Assembly: GCA_902783625.1 (NCBI GenBank)
Contig: CACZRN010000109.1
Location: forward strand, 1 to 61,318
Source: an uncultured Prevotellaceae bacterium
GTDB lineage: Bacteria; Bacteroidota; Bacteroidia; Bacteroidales; Bacteroidaceae
DNA: 61,318 nt
Direction of reading: 5' to 3'
Shown: positions 43,509 to 51,636 of the stretch, one piece after another
Position numbering within the stretch: position 1 is the stretch's first letter
Layout: each line of letters begins with the position of its first letter
The notes under the pieces: generated by a model
Seen by the model: only the letters and a program-made list of their open reading frames with translations
The model's database searches: none
What the model was told of the DNA's origin: nothing
Translations under genes and position numbers: made by a program

Positions 43509-43546
43509 TGACATTCCTGTCAGTCATCGATATGACAATTCTGTCA
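43509..43546. promoter_or_regulatory. Pair of TGACA-N4-TGTCA palindromes upstream of groES
   Basis: TGACATTCCTGTCA (43509-43522) and TGACAATTCTGTCA (43533-43546), same arms with different 4-bp centres, start-to-start distance 24 bp. They lie 12-50 bp upstream of the candidate promoter. They look like two dimer sites of one regulator. They do not match CIRCE (TTAGCACTC...GAGTGCTAA). Confidence 0.65.
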
Positions 43547-43623
43547 CATTTCACATGCACTCATATATATAATATAATAAGGTGTAAGCGCCTGAATGCT
43601 GTGCGATGAAAAAACAAATGTTT

Positions 43624-44463
43624 TTACTTCCGCGAAGCCTTCTCGACGATCCACTTATAAATGCCCAGCATCTCGGGATGCTTCCATATCATTGCCTCTG
43701 GATGGAACTGCACGCACAGAATGCCATCGCCTTCCATTGCCTCGGGCACGTCGTCGGGTGCCTTCGCCACGATTCTCATCCCTGGGGCGGGTTGCTTTAC
43801 GCACTGATGATGTGTGGAGTTAACCTGCGCCTTTGCACCGAGGATGGAATAAAGCTGCGACCCTTTGTCGATTGAAATGGAATGATGAGGAGTTGATGTC
43901 GTTGACCATTGCCCGTGTTGAATCTTCGGAGAATAGTCAGCCGAGGGTATATCCTGACAAAGTGTTCCACCCAATGCCACGTTTGTCACCTGCATGCCAC
44001 GACAAACTGAAAGAATAGGAATCCCACGCTTACGAGCGAGGCGGATGAGTGAAATCTCAAAATAGTCGCGCTCGAGACAGTCTTTTCCGAAATGTGTGTC
44101 AGGCTCTTCGCCATATAGGAACGGAAGCACATCCTCGCCACCAGGTATTACTAGTCCGTCAATGCCATCCAAGATCCTGTCGATGGCAGCTACGTCGTCA
44201 CCGATGGGAATCATCACCGGTGCGCCACCAGCAGCCCTCACAGCGTCGATGTAAACCTGTTCTGTAGCGGTGCGACCATCAGCAAAGAGTGTCCCGATGC
44301 CTATCACGGGCAGACGCTCGCCTTTCGTTGCTGCAACAACCGAGTCGATGCGGTGGTTAAGTACGTTTAGGTTATACTCGTTCTGAAATATTTTTCCTCG
44401 CTCTGTCTGTGCCGATATGGCAAGCGGAAGAGCGAGCATAACACAAATAAAAAGACGTTTCAT
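43624..44463 (-). CDS. Exported gamma-glutamyl-gamma-aminobutyrate hydrolase-like (C26) amidase
   Basis: A 279-residue class I glutamine amidotransferase-like protein of the PuuD/C26 type: catalytic Cys in PILSVCRGMQVTNVALGG and the His-Glu pair in CVQFHPEAMIW, with GLVIPGGEDVLP before them. C26 enzymes hydrolyse gamma-glutamyl amides. Unlike PuuD it has a signal peptide (MKRLFICVMLALPLAISAQ), so it should act in the periplasm, perhaps on gamma-glutamyl peptides or peptidoglycan-related amides. It lies 18 bp after the SDR gene and is cotranscribed with it. Confidence 0.82.
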   Translation of the reverse strand: MKRLFICVMLALPLAISAQTERGKIFQNEYNLNVLNHRIDSVVAATKGERLPVIGIGTLFADGRTATEQVYIDAVRAAGGAPVMIPIGDDVAAIDRILDGIDGLVIPGGEDVLPFLYGEEPDTHFGKDCLERDYFEISLIRLARKRGIPILSVCRGMQVTNVALGGTLCQDIPSADYSPKIQHGQWSTTSTPHHSISIDKGSQLYSILGAKAQVNSTHHQCVKQPAPGMRIVAKAPDDVPEAMEGDGILCVQFHPEAMIWKHPEMLGIYKWIVEKASRK

Positions 44464-44481
44464 TCTGTTATTTTAGTAATA

Positions 44482-45219
44482 TCATTTATACTTCTCTTTT
44501 ACTAAGTTCATCCTTCTCCACACGCAGCGTGGAATACGTCGCCAGAAAGCAGTAAGAATCCGGTAGCGCCAGTCGATTATCGCCACATGCTTGCCGGCGA
44601 GTGCTGCGTCAACAGCTTTGCGCGCCACACTTTCCTTATCCATAAGCATGGGATAGGGTTTGCCTTTTATGAGGTCGGTCTTCACGAATCCGGGACGTAT
44701 CTCAGTGATGCGGATATTCAGTTTCCTTGAGTTCGACAGTTGTTCAAGTGCCTGCAGATATGTTGCCTGCATTGCTTTCGTAGCACTATATGCTGGTGCG
44801 GGACCGAGTCCTTTCGTACCCGCAATCGACGTTATCGCCGCTATCTGTCCTCCCCCATTGTCGCTCATATAGCGGAACACCGTGTCCACCATACGTGTGA
44901 AACCGCAGGCATTCGTATTCATGGTGGCCATCTCGTAATCCATTTCCAGCTCCGGATTACTCCATCCCACGCCAGAGACGTGGAAGTAGAGGTCAACGCC
45001 TCCTACTTTACCGATAAGCTCAAGCAACTGATCTGCGGCTTCATCAGTAGTGATATCAATCCGAGCCACACTCACCTGCCCCGCAAACTTGCTTTCTAAC
45101 TCGGAAAAAAGTTCCACTCTGCGTGCGGCAAGACCTACCTGCCAGCCACGCTCTAATAACAACCGTGCCACCTCGAAGCCTATCCCCGACGAGGCACCCA
45201 TTACGATAGCTCTTTTCAT
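44482..45219 (-). CDS. Short-chain dehydrogenase/reductase
   Basis: A 245-residue classical SDR. The cofactor motif is GASSGIGFEVARLL near the N terminus and the following RR at the end of strand 2 favours NADPH. A Ser in ITSIAGTKGLGPAP and the catalytic YSATKAMQ (Tyr-x-x-x-Lys) complete the triad. The C-terminal region is short and ends in basic residues after RILTAFWRRIPRCVWRRM, perhaps membrane-associated. Substrate unknown. It is the first gene of a two-gene operon with the exported C26 amidase, which gives no clear clue. Confidence 0.85.
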   Translation of the reverse strand: MKRAIVMGASSGIGFEVARLLLERGWQVGLAARRVELFSELESKFAGQVSVARIDITTDEAADQLLELIGKVGGVDLYFHVSGVGWSNPELEMDYEMATMNTNACGFTRMVDTVFRYMSDNGGGQIAAITSIAGTKGLGPAPAYSATKAMQATYLQALEQLSNSRKLNIRITEIRPGFVKTDLIKGKPYPMLMDKESVARKAVDAALAGKHVAIIDWRYRILTAFWRRIPRCVWRRMNLVKEKYK

Positions 45220-45545
45220 GGTGCTAAATTACTAAATTTTCATGAATCTGCCAACACTTGAAGTAAGTTTTTCTTGCGCACCCGACTCCTTATAATTACA
45301 CATGCGAGGCAATCACTGGAAATGAATATATATACCGTCAAAATTGCATTGCACACTGCCGTTTTACCGCCTAAATACTCAAGGAATTTCGAACTGAAAA
45401 TATTTTAGCCGAAAATACGCGAGTTTTGAGCGTTTTTCGTAACTTTCAGTGAATCAAAACGTTAGTTCTTTCACCCCGCAAAAACCAATCAAAAAACGTG
45501 CAAAAAAGTGCGAAAAAACGCTGAAAAACGTGCTTTTTACGCTCA
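45220..45545. other. Gene-free stretch between the SDR gene and array F
   Basis: No supported gene. The part from about 45480 is A-rich with repeated short aaaacgtg/cgctgaaaaacg motifs, similar in flavour to the DNA before array G (54180-54260). Both end in a GCGCT- or CGCTC-like flank right before the first palindrome. Confidence 0.4.
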
Positions 45546-45627
45546 GTAAAGAGGCTCTTTATTCACGGTAAAGAGCCTCTTTATCGCGAATAAACCATTG
45601 GGTTAATCGCATTAAAGAGTACTTCTA
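45546..45627. repeat. Array F: four palindromes of different sequence with exact 22-bp spacing
   Basis: Centres at 45554 (TAAAGAGGCTCTTTA), 45576 (TAAAGAGCCTCTTTA), 45598 (TAAACCATTGGGTTA) and 45620 (TAAAGAGTACTTCTA). The third unit has both arms changed (AAACC with GGGTT), keeping dyad symmetry and position. It lies between divergent genes, more than 200 bp from either start. Confidence 0.9.
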
Positions 45628-45834
45628 TCATAATCAGGTCAACTTATCACCCCTTCTAGGACTCTAGAATTGCCATTGCACACGTATGTTTTTCGCATGT
45701 CAAAAAGCATTTGATTTTGCATATTTATGCATAGATACTCTCAAAACAAGTATAAAAAAGCACATCATTACGTTACGAAATTATCATCTAAGTTTTTTTC
45801 TCCTCAATTTTAACTTCATTTTTATTGAATTATA

Positions 45835-45866
45835 TTTTCATTTTCCGTTTATATATATTACTTTTG
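45835..45866 (+). promoter_or_regulatory. Promoter of the lipoprotein gene at 45979
   Basis: TTTT (45835-45838), 20-bp spacer, TACTTTTG (45859-45866). The mRNA leader would be about 105 nt and contains a short CTTGC...GCAAG hairpin. The ATG at 45979 has a strong GGAGG site about 8 bp upstream. Confidence 0.65.
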
Positions 45867-45978
45867 TAAAAAAGTAAAATTAAATTTTCTTGCTTCTGAT
45901 GCAAGATTTTCAGTGTTATCGTGTTAATAGAAAAAAGAGGTTAATATTTTCATTAAAATAAAAACGGAGGAAAAGAAT

Positions 45979-46539
45979 ATGAAGACTAAAATTAAATTTT
46001 TCATGTCAGCAATTATGCTGCTGCTATTTGTAGGTGTGTTCTCAAGTTGCACCAGCGATGACGAGTTTCTTTCCACAAGCGATTTCGGAGAACTGAGCGC
46101 AGAAGATAATGAAAACATTGAGGCAATAAAACAATTCTTTGAAAAGACTTTCCCATATGGTTGGGGGGGTACTGTTGATTTTCGAAAGAGAGAGAATAAC
46201 TACAAATTTTCTTGGGGCGAGGGTATGTGTGTTATTTTAAATTCTGTAGAAGATTTGGCAGCGATTTATACAGGAGATGAAGATATATCGCTTTTAGACT
46301 TTTCCAAAGTATCAATTGTATTGTGTAAAACAGGTTTTGACTGGGCAGGATATGAATATGATAGTTTTTCTATAAAAAATGATGAGCATGAAACTTTGGT
46401 AACACTTAATTTCAGAGAGGTGGATATTACCGAAATGAATGTTATTTGTGCATGTGTTGAGTACCAAACCTATAAGGTTGTGCCAAAGTTTAAACCCGGT
46501 AAAACAATCCGCGCTGAGGTGAATTGCATAAAAAACTAG
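45979..46539 (+). CDS. Surface-type lipoprotein of unknown function
   Basis: A 186-residue protein with a lipoprotein signal (MKTKIKFFMSAIMLLLFVGV then SSC). The residues after the lipidated Cys are TSDDE, an acidic run that in Bacteroidetes acts as a lipoprotein export signal to the cell surface. The mature part is acidic and beta-rich (YKFSWGEGMCVILNSVEDLA, TLVTLNFREVDITEMNVIC) and holds five more Cys. It does not resemble a family I know. The base composition is more AT-rich than its neighbours, which together with the strong GGAGG site makes recent arrival plausible. It stands alone between array F and sppA. Confidence 0.65.
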   Translation: MKTKIKFFMSAIMLLLFVGVFSSCTSDDEFLSTSDFGELSAEDNENIEAIKQFFEKTFPYGWGGTVDFRKRENNYKFSWGEGMCVILNSVEDLAAIYTGDEDISLLDFSKVSIVLCKTGFDWAGYEYDSFSIKNDEHETLVTLNFREVDITEMNVICACVEYQTYKVVPKFKPGKTIRAEVNCIKN

Positions 46540-46560
46540 TAAAAAATGTCTAAATAACCT

Positions 46561-46595
46561 ATAATCCCTGCTATCTCCTCGATGGCAGGGATTAT
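46561..46595. terminator. Terminator of the lipoprotein gene
   Basis: ATAATCCCTGC (46561-46571) pairs perfectly with 46585-46595 around a 13-nt loop; flanked by AT-rich runs. Confidence 0.85.
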
Positions 46596-46685
46596 TGTAT
46601 GATATAAATTGTTTATTCATAGTAAATAAGTTTCTCTTTTACTTTACTCAAAAACCATATCAACGCAAAAAACATCCGTTTTTAT

Positions 46686-46716
46686 TTTGTTCTGCTATTG
46701 CTTTTCACTAACTTTG
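46686..46716 (+). promoter_or_regulatory. Promoter of the sppA-lpxK-punA-thiL operon
   Basis: TTTG (46686-46689), 19-bp spacer, TAACTTTG (46709-46716), exact consensus, 38 bp before the sppA ATG. Confidence 0.85.
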
Positions 46717-46754
46717 CATTTAAATGCAATTTTAAACAATAACCAGACAATAGT

Positions 46755-48527
46755 ATGAAACAGTTTTTTAAGTATGTCCTCGCAACAATCGTAGGATTGT
46801 TAGTGTTCGGTATCATTGTTGCCATCTTCGGCGCGATGAGCATTGTAGGAATGGTGGCATCTGGCGAAGCTACTAAGAATGTCAGTAAGAACAGCGTGAT
46901 GGTAATCAACATGAACAGCATTGTCGACGAGCAATCGCAGCCAGACATCGTGTCGAAACTGACCGGTGGCGGCATTGAGACTATAGGACTCGACGAGCTG
47001 CTCAGTGCCATCAAGAAAGCCAAGACAAACGACAACATCAAAGGCATCTACATGGAGGGCGGTCTGATAGAAATGGGACTTGCCAGTGCACAGGAGGTAC
47101 GCGCTGCCCTTGAAGACTTCCGTGAGAGCGGGAAATGGATTGTCAGCTACGCCGACGTATATTCACAGGGCTCATACTACCTTGCATCGGTGGCAGATAA
47201 GGTGATTGTCAACCCGAAAGGAATGGTTGATATCCACGGCATAGGCTCGCAGCCGATGTTCGTGAAAGACCTGATGAAGAAGTTTGGAATAAAGATGCAG
47301 GTGATAAAGGTAGGCCAGTACAAGAGTGCCACCGAGATGTTCACCGAAGACAAGATGAGCATCGCCAACCGCCAACAGGTGGAGGCTTACATCAAAGGCG
47401 TTTGGGACAACATCGTTGAATCAATCAGCAAGAGCCGCGACATCACTCCCGAGGCGCTGAATCTGCTTGCCGACAGCGTAACCGCAATGATGCCTACTGA
47501 GGCCTTACTAAGTGCCAAACTGGTTGACACGCTGGCTTATGCTGACGGTGTGAAGGGTGTGATAAAGCAACTGCTCGACATAGATGAGAAGAAAGCTATC
47601 AATCAAGTCAGCCTCGAAGAGATGAGAAACGTGAAAGGTCCACGCAAGGATGGCGAGGAGATTGCCGTTTACTATGCCTTCGGTGATATCGTTCAGGAGC
47701 CTGCAACAGGCATCAACACTGGCGGACACCAGATTGCAGCTGCCAACGTATGCAAGGATATAGAGAAACTGGCAGCTGACGACAACGTGAAAGCTGTTGT
47801 CATCAGAGTCAACTCTCCCGGTGGCGATGCTTATGCATCTGAACAGTTGTGGCACGCCATCACCGAGCTCAAGGCGAAGAAACCAGTCGTAGTATCGATG
47901 GGCGACTATGCAGCATCGGGTGGTTACTATATGAGTTGCCCGGCATCGTGGATTGTGGCACAGCCGAATACCCTGACAGGTAGCATCGGCATCTTCGGCA
48001 TGATACCCGACGCAAGCGAACTGGTGACACAGAAACTTGGTGTGAAGTTCGACGAAGTGAAGACCAACCGTAACAGCATTATGGGCGGAGGATTCGCACG
48101 TCCACTGAATGCAGAGGAAACCAGCATGCTGCAGAAGGAAATCGAACGCGGCTATGAGCTGTTCCGTCAGCGTGTTGCAGATGGTCGCGGAATGACCATC
48201 GAACAAGTTGAAGAGATTGCACAAGGCCACGTATGGCTCGGACAAGACGCCATCGATATTAAGCTCGTCGATCAACTCGGTGGTTTGGATGACGCAGTGG
48301 CAAAAGCTGCTGAACTGGCTAAACTCGACAAATATTACACCAACAACTATCCAGCAGCACCTGGAATATTTGATCAAATCTTAGGTTCTGCAAAGAATGG
48401 CAACGCTCTCGACGAGCAGGTTCGCGCCACCCTCGGCGACCTCTACGAACCATACATGATGCTCAAAAACATCAACAAGCGTCAGATGATGCAGGCTCGC
48501 TTGCCATTCGTTCTTAATCTGAGATAA
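46755..48527 (+). CDS. sppA: Signal peptide peptidase SppA, 67-kDa type
   Basis: A 590-residue inner-membrane serine protease that degrades cleaved signal peptides. One N-terminal membrane segment (residues 8-35, YVLATIVGLLVFGIIVAIFG) is followed by two tandem S49 domains. The catalytic Ser is in GDYAASGGYYMSCPA of the second domain; the partner Lys is expected in the first, in the DKVIVNPKGMVDIHGIG region. Length matches the long SppA type. It begins an operon: lpxK follows after 15 bp. Confidence 0.93.
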   Translation: MKQFFKYVLATIVGLLVFGIIVAIFGAMSIVGMVASGEATKNVSKNSVMVINMNSIVDEQSQPDIVSKLTGGGIETIGLDELLSAIKKAKTNDNIKGIYMEGGLIEMGLASAQEVRAALEDFRESGKWIVSYADVYSQGSYYLASVADKVIVNPKGMVDIHGIGSQPMFVKDLMKKFGIKMQVIKVGQYKSATEMFTEDKMSIANRQQVEAYIKGVWDNIVESISKSRDITPEALNLLADSVTAMMPTEALLSAKLVDTLAYADGVKGVIKQLLDIDEKKAINQVSLEEMRNVKGPRKDGEEIAVYYAFGDIVQEPATGINTGGHQIAAANVCKDIEKLAADDNVKAVVIRVNSPGGDAYASEQLWHAITELKAKKPVVVSMGDYAASGGYYMSCPASWIVAQPNTLTGSIGIFGMIPDASELVTQKLGVKFDEVKTNRNSIMGGGFARPLNAEETSMLQKEIERGYELFRQRVADGRGMTIEQVEEIAQGHVWLGQDAIDIKLVDQLGGLDDAVAKAAELAKLDKYYTNNYPAAPGIFDQILGSAKNGNALDEQVRATLGDLYEPYMMLKNINKRQMMQARLPFVLNLR

Positions 48528-48542
48528 AACCATTAAAGAATA

Positions 48543-49718
48543 ATGCGCACCGAAGGCGATCTCATCGAGGTTAACAAGTGGCTCTCACCGCTCAGTTTCA
48601 TTTATGGAATGGGCGTAGGGATGAGGAATAGGATGTATGAACTTGGCATCAAGAAAAGCCGTTCGTTTGCTATCCCCGTCATCTCAGTGGGCAATATCAC
48701 CGTGGGTGGTGCCGGCAAGACACCACACACGGAATACTTGGTGCGCCTGTTGAAAGACCGGATGAAGGTTGCCGTGCTAAGCAGAGGATATAAACGTAAG
48801 ACGAAGGGATATCTGCTTGCCGACAAAGATTCGACATCTGAAGACATCGGCGACGAACCACGGCAGATGAAGACAAAGTTCCCAGACATTTACATCGCCG
48901 TTGATGCCGACCGCTGCGAGGGTATCGACCGCCTGACAACCGACGAGGCAACAAGCGATGTCGACGTGATTCTACTCGACGACGCATATCAGCACCGCCG
49001 GGTGAAGCCTGGAATAAACATCCTGCTTGTGGATTATCACCGACTTATAATCTATGACAAACTGCTGCCAGCTGGTCGTTTGCGCGAGCCGGAAAAGGGC
49101 AAAGAGAGAGCCGACATGGTTATTATCACAAAATGTCCGCGCGACCTGAAGCCCATGGAATACCGCGTACTGACAAAAGCGATGAATCTCCGTCCTTATC
49201 AAGATCTCTTTTTCACCACCATTGATTACGAACCTCTCTGTCCTATCCTCGACACTAAAGAGGGAAAGAAAGAAATCGAGACCAACGATAACGTGCTTAT
49301 GCTCACAGGTATAGCGTCGCCGCAACAGATGGAGCAAGACATTGCACCGCTATGTAAAAGCCTGACTGCACTCAACTTCTCCGATCATCACCACTTCCGC
49401 CAACGCGATATCGAAAGAATAAATGAGGCGTTCAACGACATTCCCGAACCGAGGATAGTGGTTACAACAGAGAAAGATGCGGCTCGACTAAAGGATATCG
49501 ACGGCCTCAGCGACGACGTCAGGCGGAATATATTTGTGCTGCCAGTGGACATAAAATTCATGCTCGGACAAGAAGAAACTTTTAACAATAAAATCTTAAG
49601 CTATGTACACAAAAATTCAAGAAACAGCATCCTGGTTAAGACAAAGGATGAAATCAAACCCAAAGATAGCAATAATACTGGGGAGCGGCCTCGGAGAATT
49701 AGCTTCAAAGATAACTGA
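48543..49718 (+). CDS. lpxK: Tetraacyldisaccharide 4'-kinase (lipid A)
   Basis: A 391-residue membrane-associated kinase that phosphorylates the 4' position of the lipid A precursor. The P-loop GNITVGGAGKTPHTEYLVRLL and ILLDDAYQHRRVKP segment fit the family. The last 38 codons overlap the punA start by 116 bp in another frame, giving a basic tail (VKTKDEIKPKDSNNTGERPRR) that may not be important for the fold. It is the second gene of the sppA operon; LpxK marks the organism as LPS-producing. Confidence 0.92.
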   Translation: MRTEGDLIEVNKWLSPLSFIYGMGVGMRNRMYELGIKKSRSFAIPVISVGNITVGGAGKTPHTEYLVRLLKDRMKVAVLSRGYKRKTKGYLLADKDSTSEDIGDEPRQMKTKFPDIYIAVDADRCEGIDRLTTDEATSDVDVILLDDAYQHRRVKPGINILLVDYHRLIIYDKLLPAGRLREPEKGKERADMVIITKCPRDLKPMEYRVLTKAMNLRPYQDLFFTTIDYEPLCPILDTKEGKKEIETNDNVLMLTGIASPQQMEQDIAPLCKSLTALNFSDHHHFRQRDIERINEAFNDIPEPRIVVTTEKDAARLKDIDGLSDDVRRNIFVLPVDIKFMLGQEETFNNKILSYVHKNSRNSILVKTKDEIKPKDSNNTGERPRRISFKDN

Positions 49719-50412
49719 TGCCATCGAAATTCCCTATGGCGAGATACCTAACTTCCCTGTTTCAACCGTAGAAGGACATAGCGGTAAACTCATCTTTGGC
49801 AAGCTCGGAGGTAGAGATATCATGGCCATGAAAGGCCGTTTCCACTACTATGAGGGCTACTCCATGAAGGAAGTAACCTTCCCTGAGCGTGTGATGTACG
49901 AGCTGGGAATAAAGACTCTCATCGTGAGCAACGCCGCTGGAGGAATGAATCCCGAATTCCACATCGGAGATATCATGGTCATCACCGACCATATAAACTT
50001 CTTCCCAGAGCATCCGCTGCATGGACCAAACTTCCCGACGGGACCTCGATTCCCTGATATGCACGAGCCTTATGACTCAGACCTGATTGCATTGGCTGAC
50101 AAGATTGCAGAAGAGAAAGGTATCAAACTCGTTCATGGAGTGTACGTGGGAGTTCAGGGACCGACATTCGAAACACCGGCAGAATATCGTATGTATCGCA
50201 TCCTTGGCGGCGACACCGTTGGCATGAGCACCGTTCCAGAGGTGATTGTCGCAAAACACTGCGGCATGAAGACCTTCGGACTGAGCATTATAACCGACCT
50301 TGGAGGTTTCGACATGCCTGTCGAGGTGAGTCACGAAGAAGTGCAGGAGGCTGCCAACAATGCACAACCTATAATGACTGAACTCATTAGCGAGATGATA
50401 AAACGCATTTAA
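49603..50412 (+). CDS. punA: Purine nucleoside phosphorylase
   Basis: A 269-residue trimeric-type (PNP I) enzyme that splits purine nucleosides with phosphate. Motifs: ILGSGLGELASKI (phosphate loop), VEGHSGKLIFG, GRFHYYEGY, SNAAGGMNPEF and MSTVPEVIVAKHCG. The start at 49603 gives the normal N terminus MYTKIQETASWLRQ and lies inside the end of lpxK. It is followed by thiL after 8 bp. Confidence 0.95.
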   Translation: MYTKIQETASWLRQRMKSNPKIAIILGSGLGELASKITDAIEIPYGEIPNFPVSTVEGHSGKLIFGKLGGRDIMAMKGRFHYYEGYSMKEVTFPERVMYELGIKTLIVSNAAGGMNPEFHIGDIMVITDHINFFPEHPLHGPNFPTGPRFPDMHEPYDSDLIALADKIAEEKGIKLVHGVYVGVQGPTFETPAEYRMYRILGGDTVGMSTVPEVIVAKHCGMKTFGLSIITDLGGFDMPVEVSHEEVQEAANNAQPIMTELISEMIKRI

Positions 50413-50420
50413 GCAAGAGA

Positions 50421-51530
50421 ATGGACATCGCAAAGATAGGTGAGTTCGGACTTATAGACCGACTCGCAAAGGATATAAAACCGACGAATGCCTCTACTAT
50501 TAAAGGCATCGGTGACGATTGTGCTGTTCTCTCCTACCCCGACAGCCGCACGCTTGTCACAACCGACATGCTCATGGAAGGCATACATTTCGACCTGACA
50601 TATATCGATATGCAGCATCTCGGCTATAAAGCGGCAATGGTTAACATAAGCGATATATTTGCCATGAATGGCACACCACGGCAAATGACCGTCAGTATCG
50701 CACTCAGCAAACGCTTTTCGGTGGAAGATGTAGACGACTTCTACAGTGGTCTTAAGGCTGCCTGCGAGAAGTGGAATGTCGATATCGTAGGCGGCGATAC
50801 CACTGCATCGCTAACAGGATTAGCCATCAGCATAACATGTATTGGCGAGGCAGGAGAAGAAGACATCGCCTATCGCAGCGGTGCTCACGACACCGACCTT
50901 ATTTGCGTAAGCGGTGATCTGGGCGCTGCATACATGGGATTGCAACTGCTTGAACGCGAAAAAGCTGTGTATTATCAGCAGGTGGACGATGTTCAGAGAA
51001 AAATCGACGAGGCTAAAGCAGAGGGAAAGAACATAACAAAACTGACCGATCAACTGAAGGAACTAAGCTCTTTCCAACCCGACTTCGCCGGCAAGGAATA
51101 CCTTCTGCAACGCCAGCTACAGCCAGAGGCACGCGGCGACGTAATCGACATACTGCGTCAGGCAGGCATTCGTCCCACATCAATGATGGACATTAGCGAC
51201 GGATTGTCATCCGAACTGCTCCATATATGCAAACAGAGCAACTGCGGATGCCGCATCTTCGAGAAGAATATCCCTATCGACTATCAGACAGCCCTCATGG
51301 CTGAGGAACTGAATATGAACGTCACCACCTGTGCCATGAACGGCGGCGAGGACTACGAACTGTTGTTCACTGTACCGATAGGCGACCATGAAAAGATAAG
51401 CGAAATGGAGGGTATCCACCTTATCGGACACATCACTCGCCCGGAACTCGGTGCACAATTGGTAACCCGCGACGGTCAGGAGTTTGAGATAAAGGCCCAG
51501 GGGTGGAACCATATGCAAAGCGAAAAGTGA
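50421..51530 (+). CDS. thiL: Thiamine-monophosphate kinase
   Basis: A 369-residue enzyme making thiamine diphosphate from the monophosphate. The PurM-like fold is seen in KGIGDDCAVLSYPD, TTDMLMEGIHFDLTYI, NISDIFAMNGTPR, VGGDTTAS and MDISDGLSSELLH. A charged insertion of about 30 residues (VDDVQRKIDEAKAEGKNITK region) lies in the middle, typical of Bacteroidetes forms and longer than in E. coli. It is the last gene of the operon; a family-2 repeat copy begins one base after its stop codon. Confidence 0.94.
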   Translation: MDIAKIGEFGLIDRLAKDIKPTNASTIKGIGDDCAVLSYPDSRTLVTTDMLMEGIHFDLTYIDMQHLGYKAAMVNISDIFAMNGTPRQMTVSIALSKRFSVEDVDDFYSGLKAACEKWNVDIVGGDTTASLTGLAISITCIGEAGEEDIAYRSGAHDTDLICVSGDLGAAYMGLQLLEREKAVYYQQVDDVQRKIDEAKAEGKNITKLTDQLKELSSFQPDFAGKEYLLQRQLQPEARGDVIDILRQAGIRPTSMMDISDGLSSELLHICKQSNCGCRIFEKNIPIDYQTALMAEELNMNVTTCAMNGGEDYELLFTVPIGDHEKISEMEGIHLIGHITRPELGAQLVTRDGQEFEIKAQGWNHMQSEK

Positions 51531-51587
51531 AAGTTTGTGCAAGCTTAGTGCAGAGAATTTACTCTATGCCGAGGCGCTGACAAACTT
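51531..51587. repeat. Family-2 inverted-repeat element, single short copy
   Basis: Left arm AAGTTTGTGCAAGCTTAGTG (51531-51550), right arm ending GCGCTGACAAACTT (51574-51587), forming a 57-bp imperfect hairpin. The outer bases have changed together (GTTAG...CTAAC becomes GTTTG...CAAAC) relative to the 17217 copies. It directly follows the thiL stop codon and may act as its 3'-end structure. Confidence 0.75.
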
Positions 51588-51636
51588 ATGGAGAGAAACG
51601 ACATAAAAGTGAAAAGTGAGAATAAAAACAAATAGA

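Noticed and set aside
43433..43600. CIRCE/HrcA operator at groES
   Set aside because: The palindromes have TGACA/TGTCA arms and 4-bp centres, not TTAGCACTC-N9-GAGTGCTAA.
45546..45627. The phased palindromes as ordinary rho-independent terminators
   Set aside because: No T run follows the units, several arrays lie between divergent genes, and nearby genes already have clear terminators of a different form.
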